64,000 bases of DNA from Nocardioides sp. YIM 152315 (GCF_029210375.1 NZ_JARGER010000038.1:310001-374000), one strand, 5' to 3'; counted from the stretch's first letter, positions 53,272 to 62,293 are shown. The notes: a model not told the origin generated them from the sequence alone. Numbers and translations: made by a program.

Positions 53272-53323
53272 CGGTGGTCACACCGCGCCGGACCGTGTCC
53301 CGGCGACCGACCAAGGAGTAACG

Positions 53324-54322
53324 ATGCGCAAGCACAGCACCCGCCTCGCCGTCGCGATCGGCGGCGCGAGCCTGGCCCTCACCGCCTGCGGCGGTGTCGA
53401 GAGCTCCACCGGCGGTGGGGACGGGGGTGGCGACTACCCGAGCGGCACCGTCGAGATGTACGTCGGCGCCTCGGCGGGCGGCTCGTCGGACCTGATCAGC
53501 CGCCAGGTGTCCAAGGGTCTCTCCGACGAGCTGGGCGAGTCCTTCCCGGTCATCAACCGCGAGGGCGCGAACGGCGCGCTCGCGGCCGCGGAGGTCGCCG
53601 GCGCCGAGCCGGACGGCTCGACGATCGCGATCCAGAACGCGTCCCTCTTCGTCATCACGCCGCTCGCGGTCAGCGAGGACGAGGCGACCAGCATCGACGA
53701 CTTCGAGGTGATCCAGGGCGTCTCGCGCGACGACTACGTGCTCGTCACCAACCCGAAGAGCGGCTACAAGTCGCTCGGCGACATCAAGGCCGCCACCAAG
53801 AAGGTCACCTACGGCACGTCCGGCGTCGGGACCGGCGCCCAGCTCTCCTGCGCGCTCACCTACGAGACGGCCGGCGTCGACGCCGAGGCGGTGCCCTTCG
53901 ACGGCGGCGCCCCGACCCTGACCGCCGTGCTCGGCAACCAGGTCGACACCGCGTGCATGCAGACCGGCGAGGCAATCGAGAACATCGAGTCCGGCAAGCT
54001 GGTCCCGCTCAGTGTCTTCAGCGACGAGCGCATCGACTACCTGCCCGACGTGCCGACCGCCCAGGAGCAGGGCCTCGACGTCGAGGTCGCCCAGTACCGC
54101 TTCATGACCGTCCCGAAGGGCACGCCGGACGACGTCAAGGAGACACTGATCGAGGCGATGCAGGCCACGTTCGAGACCGACGAGTACAAGGCGTTCAACG
54201 AGCAGAACAGCCTGACGCCCATGGAGATCCCCGGCGACGAGGTCGTGGCCCAGCTCGAGGAGGACAAGCAGCGCTACGCGGACCTCGTCGAGGAGTACGA
54301 CATCAACCTCGGCGAGGGCTGA
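53324..54322 (+). CDS. tctC: TTT transporter substrate-binding lipoprotein TctC
   Basis: 332 residues from ATG 53324 with AAGGAG five bases upstream. The signal peptide ends in a lipobox ALTAC (cysteine about residue 23), so it is membrane-anchored outside. The Bug/TctC domain shows in VEMYVGASAGGSSDLISRQV, NREGANGALAAAEVA, YGTSGVGTGAQLS and TAQEQGLDVEVAQYR. It binds a carboxylic acid for the TctAB carrier. Its promoter is shared in design with the glucarate operon, so the ligand is likely an aldarate rather than citrate. Confidence 0.93.
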   Translation: MRKHSTRLAVAIGGASLALTACGGVESSTGGGDGGGDYPSGTVEMYVGASAGGSSDLISRQVSKGLSDELGESFPVINREGANGALAAAEVAGAEPDGSTIAIQNASLFVITPLAVSEDEATSIDDFEVIQGVSRDDYVLVTNPKSGYKSLGDIKAATKKVTYGTSGVGTGAQLSCALTYETAGVDAEAVPFDGGAPTLTAVLGNQVDTACMQTGEAIENIESGKLVPLSVFSDERIDYLPDVPTAQEQGLDVEVAQYRFMTVPKGTPDDVKETLIEAMQATFETDEYKAFNEQNSLTPMEIPGDEVVAQLEEDKQRYADLVEEYDINLGEG

Positions 54323-54350
54323 TCCCCCACCGGGCACACACGGAGGACAC

Positions 54351-54896
54351 ATGACGATGAGCGACGAGCGCGCACCGCGACCGGAGTCCGGCGAGCCGGA
54401 CATCCTGGCCGAGCTCCAGGCCGAGGTGGCCGAGGAGCTCGCCGAGGAGCGACCGCCCGCCGGCGGCCCGGCGTACCAGGTGGTCGGCGCGCTCGTCACT
54501 CTCGCCGTCGGAGTCGGCGGCACGGTGCTCTCCTACGGCTACGGCCTCGGCACGCTGCGCAAACCCGGCGCCGGCATGTGGCCGTTCGTGGTGAGCCTGC
54601 TGATCACGGCGCTGTCGCTGGCGCTGCTGGTCGGCGGACGGCAGCTGGCCGACAGCGAGAGGTTCACCCGCTCCAGCCTGCTGCCGGCGATCGGGATCCT
54701 GACCTTCCTCGGGCTCGGTGCGCTGATGCCGGCCGTCGGCTTCGAGATCCCCTCGCTCCTGCTCTGCGTGATCTGGCTGCGCTTCCTCGGCGGTGAGACC
54801 TGGCGCAGCACGATCCTGGTCTCCGTCGGAGCCGTGGCCGCCTTCTACTTCCTGTTCCTCTACGGGTTGGGCATCCCGCTGCCCCACCTCTTCTGA
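54351..54896 (+). CDS. tctB: TTT transporter small membrane subunit TctB
   Basis: 181 residues from ATG 54351 behind GGAGGA. An acidic N-terminal tail of about 45 residues precedes four hydrophobic segments (VVGALVTLAVGVGGTVL; WPFVVSLLITALSLALLVGG; SLLPAIGILTFLGLGALMPA; STILVSVGAVAAFYFLFLYG), the DUF1468/TctB pattern. It pairs with TctA. The long acidic tail is unusual for this small subunit but not unknown. Confidence 0.9.
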   Translation: MTMSDERAPRPESGEPDILAELQAEVAEELAEERPPAGGPAYQVVGALVTLAVGVGGTVLSYGYGLGTLRKPGAGMWPFVVSLLITALSLALLVGGRQLADSERFTRSSLLPAIGILTFLGLGALMPAVGFEIPSLLLCVIWLRFLGGETWRSTILVSVGAVAAFYFLFLYGLGIPLPHLF

Positions 54897-54906
54897 GAGG
54901 GAGACC

Positions 54907-56430
54907 GTGGACCTCAACGCCTTTGCCGATGGCTTCGCCCTCGTGACGGAGCCGCACAACATGCTCTACTGCCTGATCGGCGTGCTGATCGGCATGCTCA
55001 TCGGCGTGCTGCCGGGCCTGGGCCCCTCGGCGACGATCGCGATCCTGCTGCCGATCGTCTACTCCGTCGACCCGGTCTCGGCGATCATCATGCTGGCCGG
55101 CATCTACTACGGCGCGCAGTACGGCGGGACCATCACCTCGGTGCTGCTCCGGTTGCCCGGTGAGGCGTCGACGGTGGTCACGGTCTTCGACGGGTTCGCG
55201 CTGGCCAGGCAGGGCAAGGCCGGCACCGCGCTCGGCATCGCCGCGATCGGCTCCTTCGTCGGCGCCACCGTGTCGATCGTGATCATGACGCTGGTCGCGC
55301 CGGTCGTGGCCGGCTGGGCGCTCGACTTCGGGCCCCAGGAGTACGCCGCGCTCGCGCTCCTCGGCGTGCTGCTCGTCGCCACCATCGGCAGCGGCAACAC
55401 CGTCAAGGCCCTGATCGCCGCCACCATCGGGCTGCTGCTCGCCACGGTCGGCCAGGACAAGTTCACCGGCGCCGAGCGGTTCACCTTCGGCAGCCTCGAG
55501 CTCCAGGGCGGCCTCGACTTCGTCATCGTCGCGATGGGCCTCTTCGGCGTCGGCGAGATCCTCTACAACCTCGAGGAGCGGCACGGCAAGGCGCACGTGC
55601 CGGCGAAGGTGTCCAACGTCTGGCCCTCGCGCAAGGACCTCAGGCAGTCGTCCGGCGCGATCGGCCGGGGCTCGGTGATCGGCTTCGGTCTCGGCGTGCT
55701 GCCCGGCGGCGGCGCCGTGATGTCCTCGCTCGCGGCGTACGCCACCGAGAAGAGGATCTCGAAGCACCCCGAGCGCTTCGGCCGCGGCGCCGTCGAGGGC
55801 GTCGCCGCACCGGAGACCGCCAACAACGCGGCCGCCACCTCGTCGTTCATCCCCCTGCTGACGCTCGGCATCCCCGCGAACGCGTCGATGGCGATGCTCT
55901 TCGCGGCGCTGCTCGTCCTCAACGTGCAGCCCGGGCCGCAGCTGATCGAGGAGCGCCCCGACGTCTTCTGGGGCGTCGTCAACTCGATGTACCTCGGCAA
56001 CCTGATCCTGCTGATGCTCAGCATCCCGCTGGTCGGCCTCTTCGTGCGCATCCTGCTGGTGCGGCCCGCGATCCTGGCGCCGCTCACCGCGCTGATCACG
56101 ATCCTCGGCGTCTACACGATCAACAACTCGACGTTCGACATCTTCGTGATGGTCGTCTTCGGGATCATCGGCTACCTGATGAAGAAGGCAGGGTTCGAGC
56201 CGGGACCGATGGTCCTCGCCTTCGTGCTCGGCCTGATCCTCGAGGACAACGTCCGCCGGTCGCTGATCATCGAGAACGGCGACCCGCTGGGCCTGGTCAC
56301 CCGACCGATCTCCGGGGTCATCTTCGCGGCCTTCCTGCTGGTCGCGCTCTGGCCGGCGGCCAAGCTCGTCTTCCGGCGCCGCAAGGCTCCCGCGGTCGCA
56401 CCCGCCGATCGCGACCACACCACCGTCTGA
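54907..56430 (+). CDS. tctA: TTT transporter large membrane subunit TctA
   Basis: 507 residues from GTG 54907, ten bases after tctB. About twelve membrane segments. GLGPSATIAILLP, GIYYGAQYGGTITSVLLRLPG and GIPANASMAMLFAALLV are the TctA blocks. The proton- or sodium-coupled carrier works with TctC and TctB. The order C-B-A matches other TTT loci. The stop is followed by a universal stress protein in the same operon. Confidence 0.93.
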   Translation: MDLNAFADGFALVTEPHNMLYCLIGVLIGMLIGVLPGLGPSATIAILLPIVYSVDPVSAIIMLAGIYYGAQYGGTITSVLLRLPGEASTVVTVFDGFALARQGKAGTALGIAAIGSFVGATVSIVIMTLVAPVVAGWALDFGPQEYAALALLGVLLVATIGSGNTVKALIAATIGLLLATVGQDKFTGAERFTFGSLELQGGLDFVIVAMGLFGVGEILYNLEERHGKAHVPAKVSNVWPSRKDLRQSSGAIGRGSVIGFGLGVLPGGGAVMSSLAAYATEKRISKHPERFGRGAVEGVAAPETANNAAATSSFIPLLTLGIPANASMAMLFAALLVLNVQPGPQLIEERPDVFWGVVNSMYLGNLILLMLSIPLVGLFVRILLVRPAILAPLTALITILGVYTINNSTFDIFVMVVFGIIGYLMKKAGFEPGPMVLAFVLGLILEDNVRRSLIIENGDPLGLVTRPISGVIFAAFLLVALWPAAKLVFRRRKAPAVAPADRDHTTV

Positions 56431-56441
56431 GAGGCACGAGC

Positions 56442-56837
56442 ATGACCATCGTGATCGGGTACGTCCCCACGCCCGTGGGCGAGGCGGCCCTGGAGGCCGG
56501 CCTCGCCGAGGCCACCGTCCACGGCGACGACGTCGTGATCCTCAACAGCCCGCGCCGGGGCGCCACCGTCGACGCCGACCTCGTGGACGACGCGGCGACC
56601 GCCGCCCTGGTCGCTCGGGCCGCCGACCTGGGGGTGACGGCCCGCGTCGACCAGGCCGACCACGGCCCCGACGTCGTCGCGACCTTCGAGGCCGCCGTCC
56701 GCCAGACCGGAGCGCGGCTGATCGTCATCGGCCTGCGCCGGCGTACGCCGGTCGGCAAGCTCGTGATGGGCAGCAGCGCGCAGCGGATCCTGCTCGAGGC
56801 CAGCGTGCCCGTGCTCGCCGTCAAGCCGCCCGCATGA
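56442..56837 (+). CDS. Universal stress protein (UspA fold)
   Basis: 131 residues from ATG 56442. A single Usp domain with the ATP-binding loop GLRRRTPVGKLVMGSSAQ (G-x2-G-x9-G-S/T-like, about residues 98-115) and a C-terminal VPVLAVKP strand. Usp proteins in carboxylate-transport operons often act as small regulatory ATP binders; here it lies between tctA and a dehydratase paralogue in one operon. The exact role is not known. Confidence 0.9.
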   Translation: MTIVIGYVPTPVGEAALEAGLAEATVHGDDVVILNSPRRGATVDADLVDDAATAALVARAADLGVTARVDQADHGPDVVATFEAAVRQTGARLIVIGLRRRTPVGKLVMGSSAQRILLEASVPVLAVKPPA

Positions 56838-56847
56838 ACACCCCGTG

Positions 56848-58113
56848 ATGAGCCGCTCCCGGATCAACCGGGTCGTCGTCACCCCGGTCGCGTTCGCGGA
56901 TCCCCCACTGCTGAACGTCGTCGGCGTCCACCAGCCGTGGGCGCTGCGCGCGATCGTCGAGCTGCACACGGACTCGGGACTCCTCGGCCTGGGCGAGACC
57001 TACGCCGACGAGATGCATCTCGCCCGGCTCGGGGCGGTCGCGGCCGCGCTGCCCGGCCAGGACCCCTACGACCTCAACGGCCTGCGCCGCCTGGTCACCG
57101 ACGTGCTCGGCCGCGAGACCGGGGGCGCCGGCGCGTCGTTCGGCGGGATGCTCGACGTCTCGTCGGCCGTCGACACCGTCCTCTCCCCCTTCGAGGTCGC
57201 GTGCCTGGACATCGTCGGTCGCGAGTGCGGCCGGCCGGTCAGCGACCTCCTGGGCGGCGCGGTGCGCGACCGGGTGCCGTTCAGCGGCTACCTCTTCTAC
57301 AAGTGGGCCGGCCATCCGGGGCACCCCGATGACGAGTGGGGCGCGGCGCTCGATCCGGATGGCGTCGTCGCCCAGGCGGAGCGGATGGTCGCGGGGTGGG
57401 GCTTCGGCTCGCTCAAGCTCAAGGGCGGCGTCCTCCACCCCGACGAGGAGTGCGCGGCGATCGAGGCGCTGCGCGCGGCGTACCCCGACCTGCCACTGCG
57501 CCTGGACCCCAACGGTGCCTGGACTCCCGAGACCTCGGTCTCCGTCGCCTCGCGCCTGGCCGGCGTCGTGGAGTACCTCGAGGACCCCACCCCCGGCATC
57601 GAGGGGATGGCGTACGTCGCCGCCCGCACCGACGTCCCGCTCGCGACGAACATGTGCGTGATCGCCTTCGAGCACCTCGCCCCCGCGGTCGCGGCCGACG
57701 CGGTCCAGATCGTGCTGTCCGACCACCACCTGTGGGGTGGGCTGCGGCGCTCGGCGCTGCTCGGCGGCATCACCGAGACGTTCGGCATGGGGCTGTCGAT
57801 GCACAGCAACTCCCACCTCGGCGTCTCACTCGCCGCGATGGTCCAGCTCGCCGCCGCGACCCCGAACCTCACCTACGCGTGCGACACCCACTACCCGTGG
57901 AAGTCCCAGGACGTGATCGCGCCCGGCGTGCTCTCCTTCTCCGACGGCGCGGTCGGCGTCCCGACCGGTCCGGGCCTCGGCGTCGACCTCGACCGCGACC
58001 AGCTCGGCGTCCTGCACGAGCAGTACCTCACCTGCGGCGTCCGGCGCCGCGAGGACACCGTCTACATGCGCTCGATCGAGCCGTCGTTCACGCCCAACAC
58101 CGCCCGCTGGTAG
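56848..58113 (+). CDS. Glucarate-dehydratase-like enolase-superfamily enzyme (paralogue)
   Basis: 421 residues from ATG 56848 (GTG 56845 also in frame). KxK in FGSLKLKGGVL, metal site in LDPNGAW, ATNMCVIAFEH, and the catalytic histidine in GLSMHSNSHLG; these align with GudD at 48313. It diverges from that gene in the N-terminal capping domain (HQPWALRAIVELHTDSGLLG) that sets substrate choice. It could dehydrate a different aldarate epimer, or be the GudX-like partner. It is the last gene of the tct operon. It is followed by the 89-base repeat, copy B. Confidence 0.88.
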   Translation: MSRSRINRVVVTPVAFADPPLLNVVGVHQPWALRAIVELHTDSGLLGLGETYADEMHLARLGAVAAALPGQDPYDLNGLRRLVTDVLGRETGGAGASFGGMLDVSSAVDTVLSPFEVACLDIVGRECGRPVSDLLGGAVRDRVPFSGYLFYKWAGHPGHPDDEWGAALDPDGVVAQAERMVAGWGFGSLKLKGGVLHPDEECAAIEALRAAYPDLPLRLDPNGAWTPETSVSVASRLAGVVEYLEDPTPGIEGMAYVAARTDVPLATNMCVIAFEHLAPAVAADAVQIVLSDHHLWGGLRRSALLGGITETFGMGLSMHSNSHLGVSLAAMVQLAAATPNLTYACDTHYPWKSQDVIAPGVLSFSDGAVGVPTGPGLGVDLDRDQLGVLHEQYLTCGVRRREDTVYMRSIEPSFTPNTARW

Positions 58114-58150
58114 GGCCGTCCCGGGGTGCGGCGCGCGGCGGGCCGGCGGG

Positions 58151-58239
58151 CGGTTCATCAAGGGAAGAGGGTGAAGTCCCGCCTCCCGCGCCGAGCTCGC
58201 CGAGGGAGGCGCGGCTCCCACATCATGCCTTGATGAACC
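58151..58239. repeat. 89-base palindromic element, copy B
   Basis: The ends CGGTTCATCAAGGG and CCTTGATGAACC match those of copy A (16361). The overall length is the same, and the middle can form the same second stem with changed but still pairing bases (CTCCC with GGGAG here). It lies between the convergent paralogue and the GntR gene. Confidence 0.8.
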
Positions 58240-58260
58240 AGCCGCTCGGCGCCGGGCCAC

Positions 58261-58944
58261 TCAGCCCTGGAGCCGGCGCCTGGTGTTGCCGAGGTGCACG
58301 CGCATGGCGGCGCGGGCGGTCTCCGGGTCCCCCGCGATCACCGCGGCCGCGACGTTGTCGTGCTCGCGCCGGACCCGGTCGACGTGCGCGGCGTCGGTGA
58401 GCGAGAACTCCTCGGGCAGTCGGGTGCGCGGGAGCATGATCATCATCGGCCCGATGGAGTCGACGAGGTCGAGGTAGAAGCGGTTGCCGCTCGCCGCCGC
58501 GACCGCGCGGTGGAAGGCGAAGTCGGCCTCGACCGCGTCCTCGGGGCCGGCGGCGGCGAAGTCCTCGAGCGCCGCACGGACGGCGTCCGCGGCGGCGGTC
58601 GAGCGGTCGCGGGCGGCGAGGTACGCCGCCTCGCTCTCGATGCCGAGCCGGAAGTCGATCATCGCGAGGACGTCGGCCTGGCTGCGGATCGCCGAGGCCT
58701 CGACGGTGAACGACGTGGGCTCCGGCATCGCGAGCACGAAGGAGCCGCGGCCCTGGAAGGTCTCGACCAGGCCCTCGGCGCGCAGCCGGGTCACCGCCTC
58801 CCGGATGACCGTCCGGGACACGGCGTACTCCTCGATCAGCTCGCTCTCGGAGGGGAGCTTGGCCCCGGCCGGGAGCGAGCCGTCGAGGATGCGCGCCTTG
58901 AGCCCGGCGACGACGGTCTGGGCGAGCGTGGGCTGGGACGTCAC
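58261..58944 (-). CDS. GntR-family (FadR/FCD) regulator
   Basis: 227 residues from GTG (58942-58944), overlapping the upstream dehydratase stop by four bases (GTGA). The winged HTH is at about 8-72 (LKARILDGSLPAGAKLPSES; VSRTVIREAVTRLRAEGLVE). The all-helical FCD ligand domain is at about 85-220, with metal-ligand type histidines in DFAFHRAVAAASGN and REHDNVAAAVIAGD. FCD members often sense organic acids. A FadR-type operator (60089-60099) sits at the start of the same operon, so autoregulation is likely. Confidence 0.93.
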   Translation of the reverse strand: MTSQPTLAQTVVAGLKARILDGSLPAGAKLPSESELIEEYAVSRTVIREAVTRLRAEGLVETFQGRGSFVLAMPEPTSFTVEASAIRSQADVLAMIDFRLGIESEAAYLAARDRSTAAADAVRAALEDFAAAGPEDAVEADFAFHRAVAAASGNRFYLDLVDSIGPMMIMLPRTRLPEEFSLTDAAHVDRVRREHDNVAAAVIAGDPETARAAMRVHLGNTRRRLQG

Positions 58945-60062
58945 TGGCCGAAGGTAGCGGTCTCCTTGGTCAGGGATCGCATCCTGTCGCTGAGCGTGAA
59001 GCCGAGTCCCGGGCGGTCGGGCACGAACATCTGACCGTCGCGGATCTCGATGCGCTCCTCGAAGAGCGGGTTCAGCCACTCGAAGTGCTCGACCCACGGC
59101 TCGGTCGGGTACGCCGCGGCCAGGTGCAGGTGGATCTCCATCGCGTAGTGCGGCGCGAGCGCGAGGCCCGCGTGCGAGGCGAGCGTCGCGAACCTCAGGA
59201 ACGGCGTGATGCCGCCGATGCGCGGGGCGTCGGGCTGCACGATGCCGCGGTAACCGGCGTCGAGGAGCGCCATGTGCTCGGGCACCGAGGTCAGCATCTC
59301 CCCGGTCGCGATCGGCGTATCGAAGGTGCGCGACAGGTCGGCGTGGCCGACGGCGTCCCACGCGTCGAGCGGCTCCTCGATCCAGATCAGGTCGAACTGC
59401 TCGAGCTCGCGGCACATCCGGCGGGCCCGGGCGCGGTCCCACTGCTGGTTGGCGTCCACCATCAGCGGGGTGTCGCCCAGGTGCTCGCGCATGGCGGCGA
59501 CGCGGCGCAGGTCCTCGGCCCAGTCCGGCTGGCCGACCTTGATCTTGATGCCGCCGATGCCCGAGTCGAGCGATGCGGTCGCCTTCGCCTTGATCTCGGC
59601 CACGGACGCCTGGAGGAAGCCGCCCGAGGTGTTGTAGACCCGGCACGAGTCCCGGTGCGCGCCCAGCAGCTTGGCCAGGGGCAGGTCGGCGCGGCGGGCC
59701 TTGAGGTCCCACAGCGCGACGTCGAGGGCCGCGACCGCCTGGGTCGCCACGCCGCTGCGGCCGACCGAGGCGCCGGCCCACATCAGCGACTCGTAGATCT
59801 TGGCGATGTCGGAGGGGTCCTTGCCGATCGCGACCTGGGCGACCTCCGCGAGGTGCGCGTACTGCGCGGGTCCGCCGGCCCGCTTGGAGTAGCTGAAGCC
59901 CATGCCCTCGAGGCCCTGCTCGGTGGTCACCTCACAGAAGAGCAGCACGGTCTCGGTCAGCGGCTTCTGCCGACCGGTGAGCACCTTGGCGTCGCTGACC
60001 GGGTTGTCGAGCGGCAGCACGACGTGCGACAGGGTCAGGCTCCGGATGCGGTCGGCGGCCAT
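58941..60062 (-). CDS. L-talarate/galactarate dehydratase-like enolase-superfamily enzyme
   Basis: 373 residues from ATG (60060-60062). The KxK dyad is in GIGGIKIKVGQP (about 162-173), metal ligands in LMVDANQQW and IWIEEPLDAW, GEMLTS, and the base histidine in LAPHYAMEIH (about 312-321). This is the mandelate racemase subgroup with His and KxK, closest in pattern to talarate/galactarate dehydratase and related sugar acid dehydratases. It is the first gene of the dehydratase-GntR operon. The substrate needs assay. Confidence 0.86.
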   Translation of the reverse strand: MAADRIRSLTLSHVVLPLDNPVSDAKVLTGRQKPLTETVLLFCEVTTEQGLEGMGFSYSKRAGGPAQYAHLAEVAQVAIGKDPSDIAKIYESLMWAGASVGRSGVATQAVAALDVALWDLKARRADLPLAKLLGAHRDSCRVYNTSGGFLQASVAEIKAKATASLDSGIGGIKIKVGQPDWAEDLRRVAAMREHLGDTPLMVDANQQWDRARARRMCRELEQFDLIWIEEPLDAWDAVGHADLSRTFDTPIATGEMLTSVPEHMALLDAGYRGIVQPDAPRIGGITPFLRFATLASHAGLALAPHYAMEIHLHLAAAYPTEPWVEHFEWLNPLFEERIEIRDGQMFVPDRPGLGFTLSDRMRSLTKETATFGQ

Positions 60063-60086
60063 GGCGGGTTCTCCCTCGATGCGGTA

Positions 60087-60121
60087 ACTTGTATGACGAG
60101 TTATGAAGTTATCCCACAAGT
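60087..60121. promoter_or_regulatory. FadR-type operator at the divergent dehydratase/oxidase promoter
   Basis: TTGTATGACGA (60089-60099) fits the TNGTNNNACNA consensus of FadR-subfamily GntR regulators. It lies within a larger dyad ACTTGT (60087-60092) ... ACAAGT (60116-60121). It stands between the dehydratase (-) and the hydroxyacid oxidase (+), so one site could control both. Confidence 0.65.
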
Positions 60122-60137
60122 GATGCGGAGTCCAGAG

Positions 60138-61361
60138 GTGACGTCGAGCCGACAGGTTCCCCGGTGGCGAGACCTCGAGCCGTTCCTCAAGGGCCGTCCG
60201 GTGCACCGGAACGCCACGCAGCGCAGGCTCTCCCGGTGCCTCAGCGTCGACGACCTCGAGCGCCTGGCCCGCCGTCGGGTGCCCGGCGCGGTGTGGGACT
60301 ACGTCTACGGCGGCTCGGACGGCGAGGTCGCGATGGCCCGCAACCGCGCGGCGTTCGACCGGGTCGAGCTGCGGCCGACCGCGTTCGGCCAGGTCGCGGA
60401 TCCCGACGTGGCCACGACGATCCTCGGCCGGCCCGCGACCGCGCCGATCGTGCTCGCGCCCACGGGCTACACCAGGCTGAGCCACCACAGCGGCGAGCGC
60501 GCGGTGGCCGCGGCCGCCGCCGAGGCAGGCCTCCCCTACACGCTCTCGACCTACGCCACGACCTCGATCACCGACACCGCCCGGGCGGCCGAGGGTGGCC
60601 GCAACTGGTTCCAGCTCTACCTGATGAAGGACCGGGCCGTGAGCCTCGCCCATCTCGACGAGGCGAGGGAGCAGAAGTACGACGCGCTCGTGCTCACGAT
60701 GGACACCACCGTCACCGGGATGAAGCGCAAGGACAAGCGCAACGGCTTCGCCATCCCGCCGCAGCTCACCGCGCGGACCCTGGCCGGCATGGCGCGGCAC
60801 CCGGGCTGGGTCGCGAACATCCTGACCACCGAGCCGCTGCGCTTCGCGACCTTCCCCGAGGGCTCGACGTACGGCCGCTGGGGCATGTCCAACCAGCTGC
60901 GCGAGCAGGCGATCCGCCCCACCGACATCGCGTGGCTCAAGGAGCGCTGGGACGGCCCCGTCGTCGTCAAGGGCATCCTGTCGGTCGCCGACGCGCTCGC
61001 GGCCGTGCGCGCCGGGGCCGACGCGCTCGTGCTCTCCAACCACGGCGGCCGCCAGCTCGACCGGGCGCCGGTGCCGCTCGAGCTGCTGCCCGAGGTGGTC
61101 GACGCGGTCGGCGACCGCACGGAGGTGTACGTCGACTCCGGGGTCCGGTCCGGCGGCGACATCGCGGCCGTCGTCGGCCTCGGCGGGCGCGGTGTGATGA
61201 TCGGCCGCGCCTACCTCTACGGGCTGATCGTGGGCGGGCAGCGCGGCGTCTCGGCCACCCTCGACCTGCTCGTGGACGAGCTGCGCCGCGCGATGTGCCT
61301 GCTCGGCACCCCGGACGTCGCGAGCATCGGCCCCGAGCACGTGCGGCTGCGGGCCTCGTGA
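60138..61361 (+). CDS. FMN-dependent alpha-hydroxy-acid oxidase/dehydrogenase
   Basis: 407 residues from GTG 60138, preceded by GGAG at seven bases; ATG 60123 and ATG 60093 are in frame but the latter lies in the operator. The TIM-barrel blocks are VPGAVWDYVYGGSDGEVAM, LAPTGYTRLSHHSGERAVA, WFQLYL, and the active-site LSNHGGRQLDRAP (about 300-312) with VYVDSGVRSGGDI and GRAYLYG. The family includes lactate, glycolate and mandelate oxidising enzymes. It is divergent from the dehydratase-GntR operon and probably under the same operator. The substrate is unknown. Confidence 0.9.
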   Translation: MTSSRQVPRWRDLEPFLKGRPVHRNATQRRLSRCLSVDDLERLARRRVPGAVWDYVYGGSDGEVAMARNRAAFDRVELRPTAFGQVADPDVATTILGRPATAPIVLAPTGYTRLSHHSGERAVAAAAAEAGLPYTLSTYATTSITDTARAAEGGRNWFQLYLMKDRAVSLAHLDEAREQKYDALVLTMDTTVTGMKRKDKRNGFAIPPQLTARTLAGMARHPGWVANILTTEPLRFATFPEGSTYGRWGMSNQLREQAIRPTDIAWLKERWDGPVVVKGILSVADALAAVRAGADALVLSNHGGRQLDRAPVPLELLPEVVDAVGDRTEVYVDSGVRSGGDIAAVVGLGGRGVMIGRAYLYGLIVGGQRGVSATLDLLVDELRRAMCLLGTPDVASIGPEHVRLRAS

Positions 61362-61363
61362 GG

Positions 61364-62293
61364 TCAGGCCGGGACCGGGGTGACCAGCGTGCCGTCGGTC
61401 AGGAACCGCTCGACGTTCGCGAGCGCCAGGTCGATCATCGCCGCCCGCGTCTCGACCGTGGCGCTGCCGATGTGCGGCAGCAGCACGACGTCGTCGCGGC
61501 CGAGCAGGGCCTCGGGCACGTGCGGCTCGTCGGCGAAGACGTCGAGCCCGGCCCCGGCGATGCGGCCCTGCACGAGGGCGGCGACGAGCGCGTCCTGGTC
61601 GACGACGGACCCGCGCGCGACGTTGACGAGGAAGCCGTCCGGTCCGAGCGCGTCGAGCACCGCGGCGTCGACGAGGTGACGCGACGACTCCCCGCCCGCC
61701 GCAGCGAGCACGAGCACGTCGCTCTCCCGGGCGAGGTCGAGAACCCGGGCGGCGTAGGTGTACGGGACATCGGTGCGCTCGCGCCGGTTGTGGTAGCCGA
61801 TGGTCGCGTCGAACGCGGTCAGCCGCTGCGCGATCGCCAGGCCGATCCGGCCGAGGCCGACGATGCCGACGCGGCTGCCGGAGACCCGGCGGGCCAGTGG
61901 CGGCATCGTGCCCGCCGCCCAGTCACCGCGCCGCACGAGGCGGTCGGCGGCCGAGAAGCCGCGCATCACGTCGATCACCAGGCCGACCGCGGTGTCCGCG
62001 ACGCAGTCGGTGAGGACGTCGGGGGTGTTGGACACCGCGACGCCGCGGCGCGCGGCCTCGGCCACGTCGGTCGAGTCGTAGCCGACGCCGAAGTTCACGA
62101 TCGCACCCAGCCCGGGCAGCCGGTCGAGGTGCTCGCCGCGCACACCCCAGACTCCGCTCGTCACCGCGACCGCCGCCTTCGCCGCAGTGTCGGGGTCGGC
62201 CTCGTCGAGGCCGACCGCGTCGTACCTCTCACGCAGCGCGGCGTCCAGCTCAGCCCGCATCCTGCCGACCATCACCACTCGTCGCTCGGTCAC
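61364..62293 (-). CDS. D-isomer-specific 2-hydroxyacid dehydrogenase
   Basis: 309 residues from GTG (62291-62293). The NAD(P) fold is GIVGLGRIGLAIAQRL (about 146-161). The catalytic Arg is in NVARGSVVDQDAL, the Glu in FADEPHVPEAL and the His in LLPHIGSATVETR. This is a glyoxylate/hydroxypyruvate reductase-like enzyme. It converges on the FMN oxidase with two bases between stops. The pairing with an oxidase and aldarate enzymes suggests it reduces a 2-keto acid; the exact substrate is unknown. An upstream extension to 62344 is less likely. Confidence 0.9.
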   Translation of the reverse strand: MTERRVVMVGRMRAELDAALRERYDAVGLDEADPDTAAKAAVAVTSGVWGVRGEHLDRLPGLGAIVNFGVGYDSTDVAEAARRGVAVSNTPDVLTDCVADTAVGLVIDVMRGFSAADRLVRRGDWAAGTMPPLARRVSGSRVGIVGLGRIGLAIAQRLTAFDATIGYHNRRERTDVPYTYAARVLDLARESDVLVLAAAGGESSRHLVDAAVLDALGPDGFLVNVARGSVVDQDALVAALVQGRIAGAGLDVFADEPHVPEALLGRDDVVLLPHIGSATVETRAAMIDLALANVERFLTDGTLVTPVPA

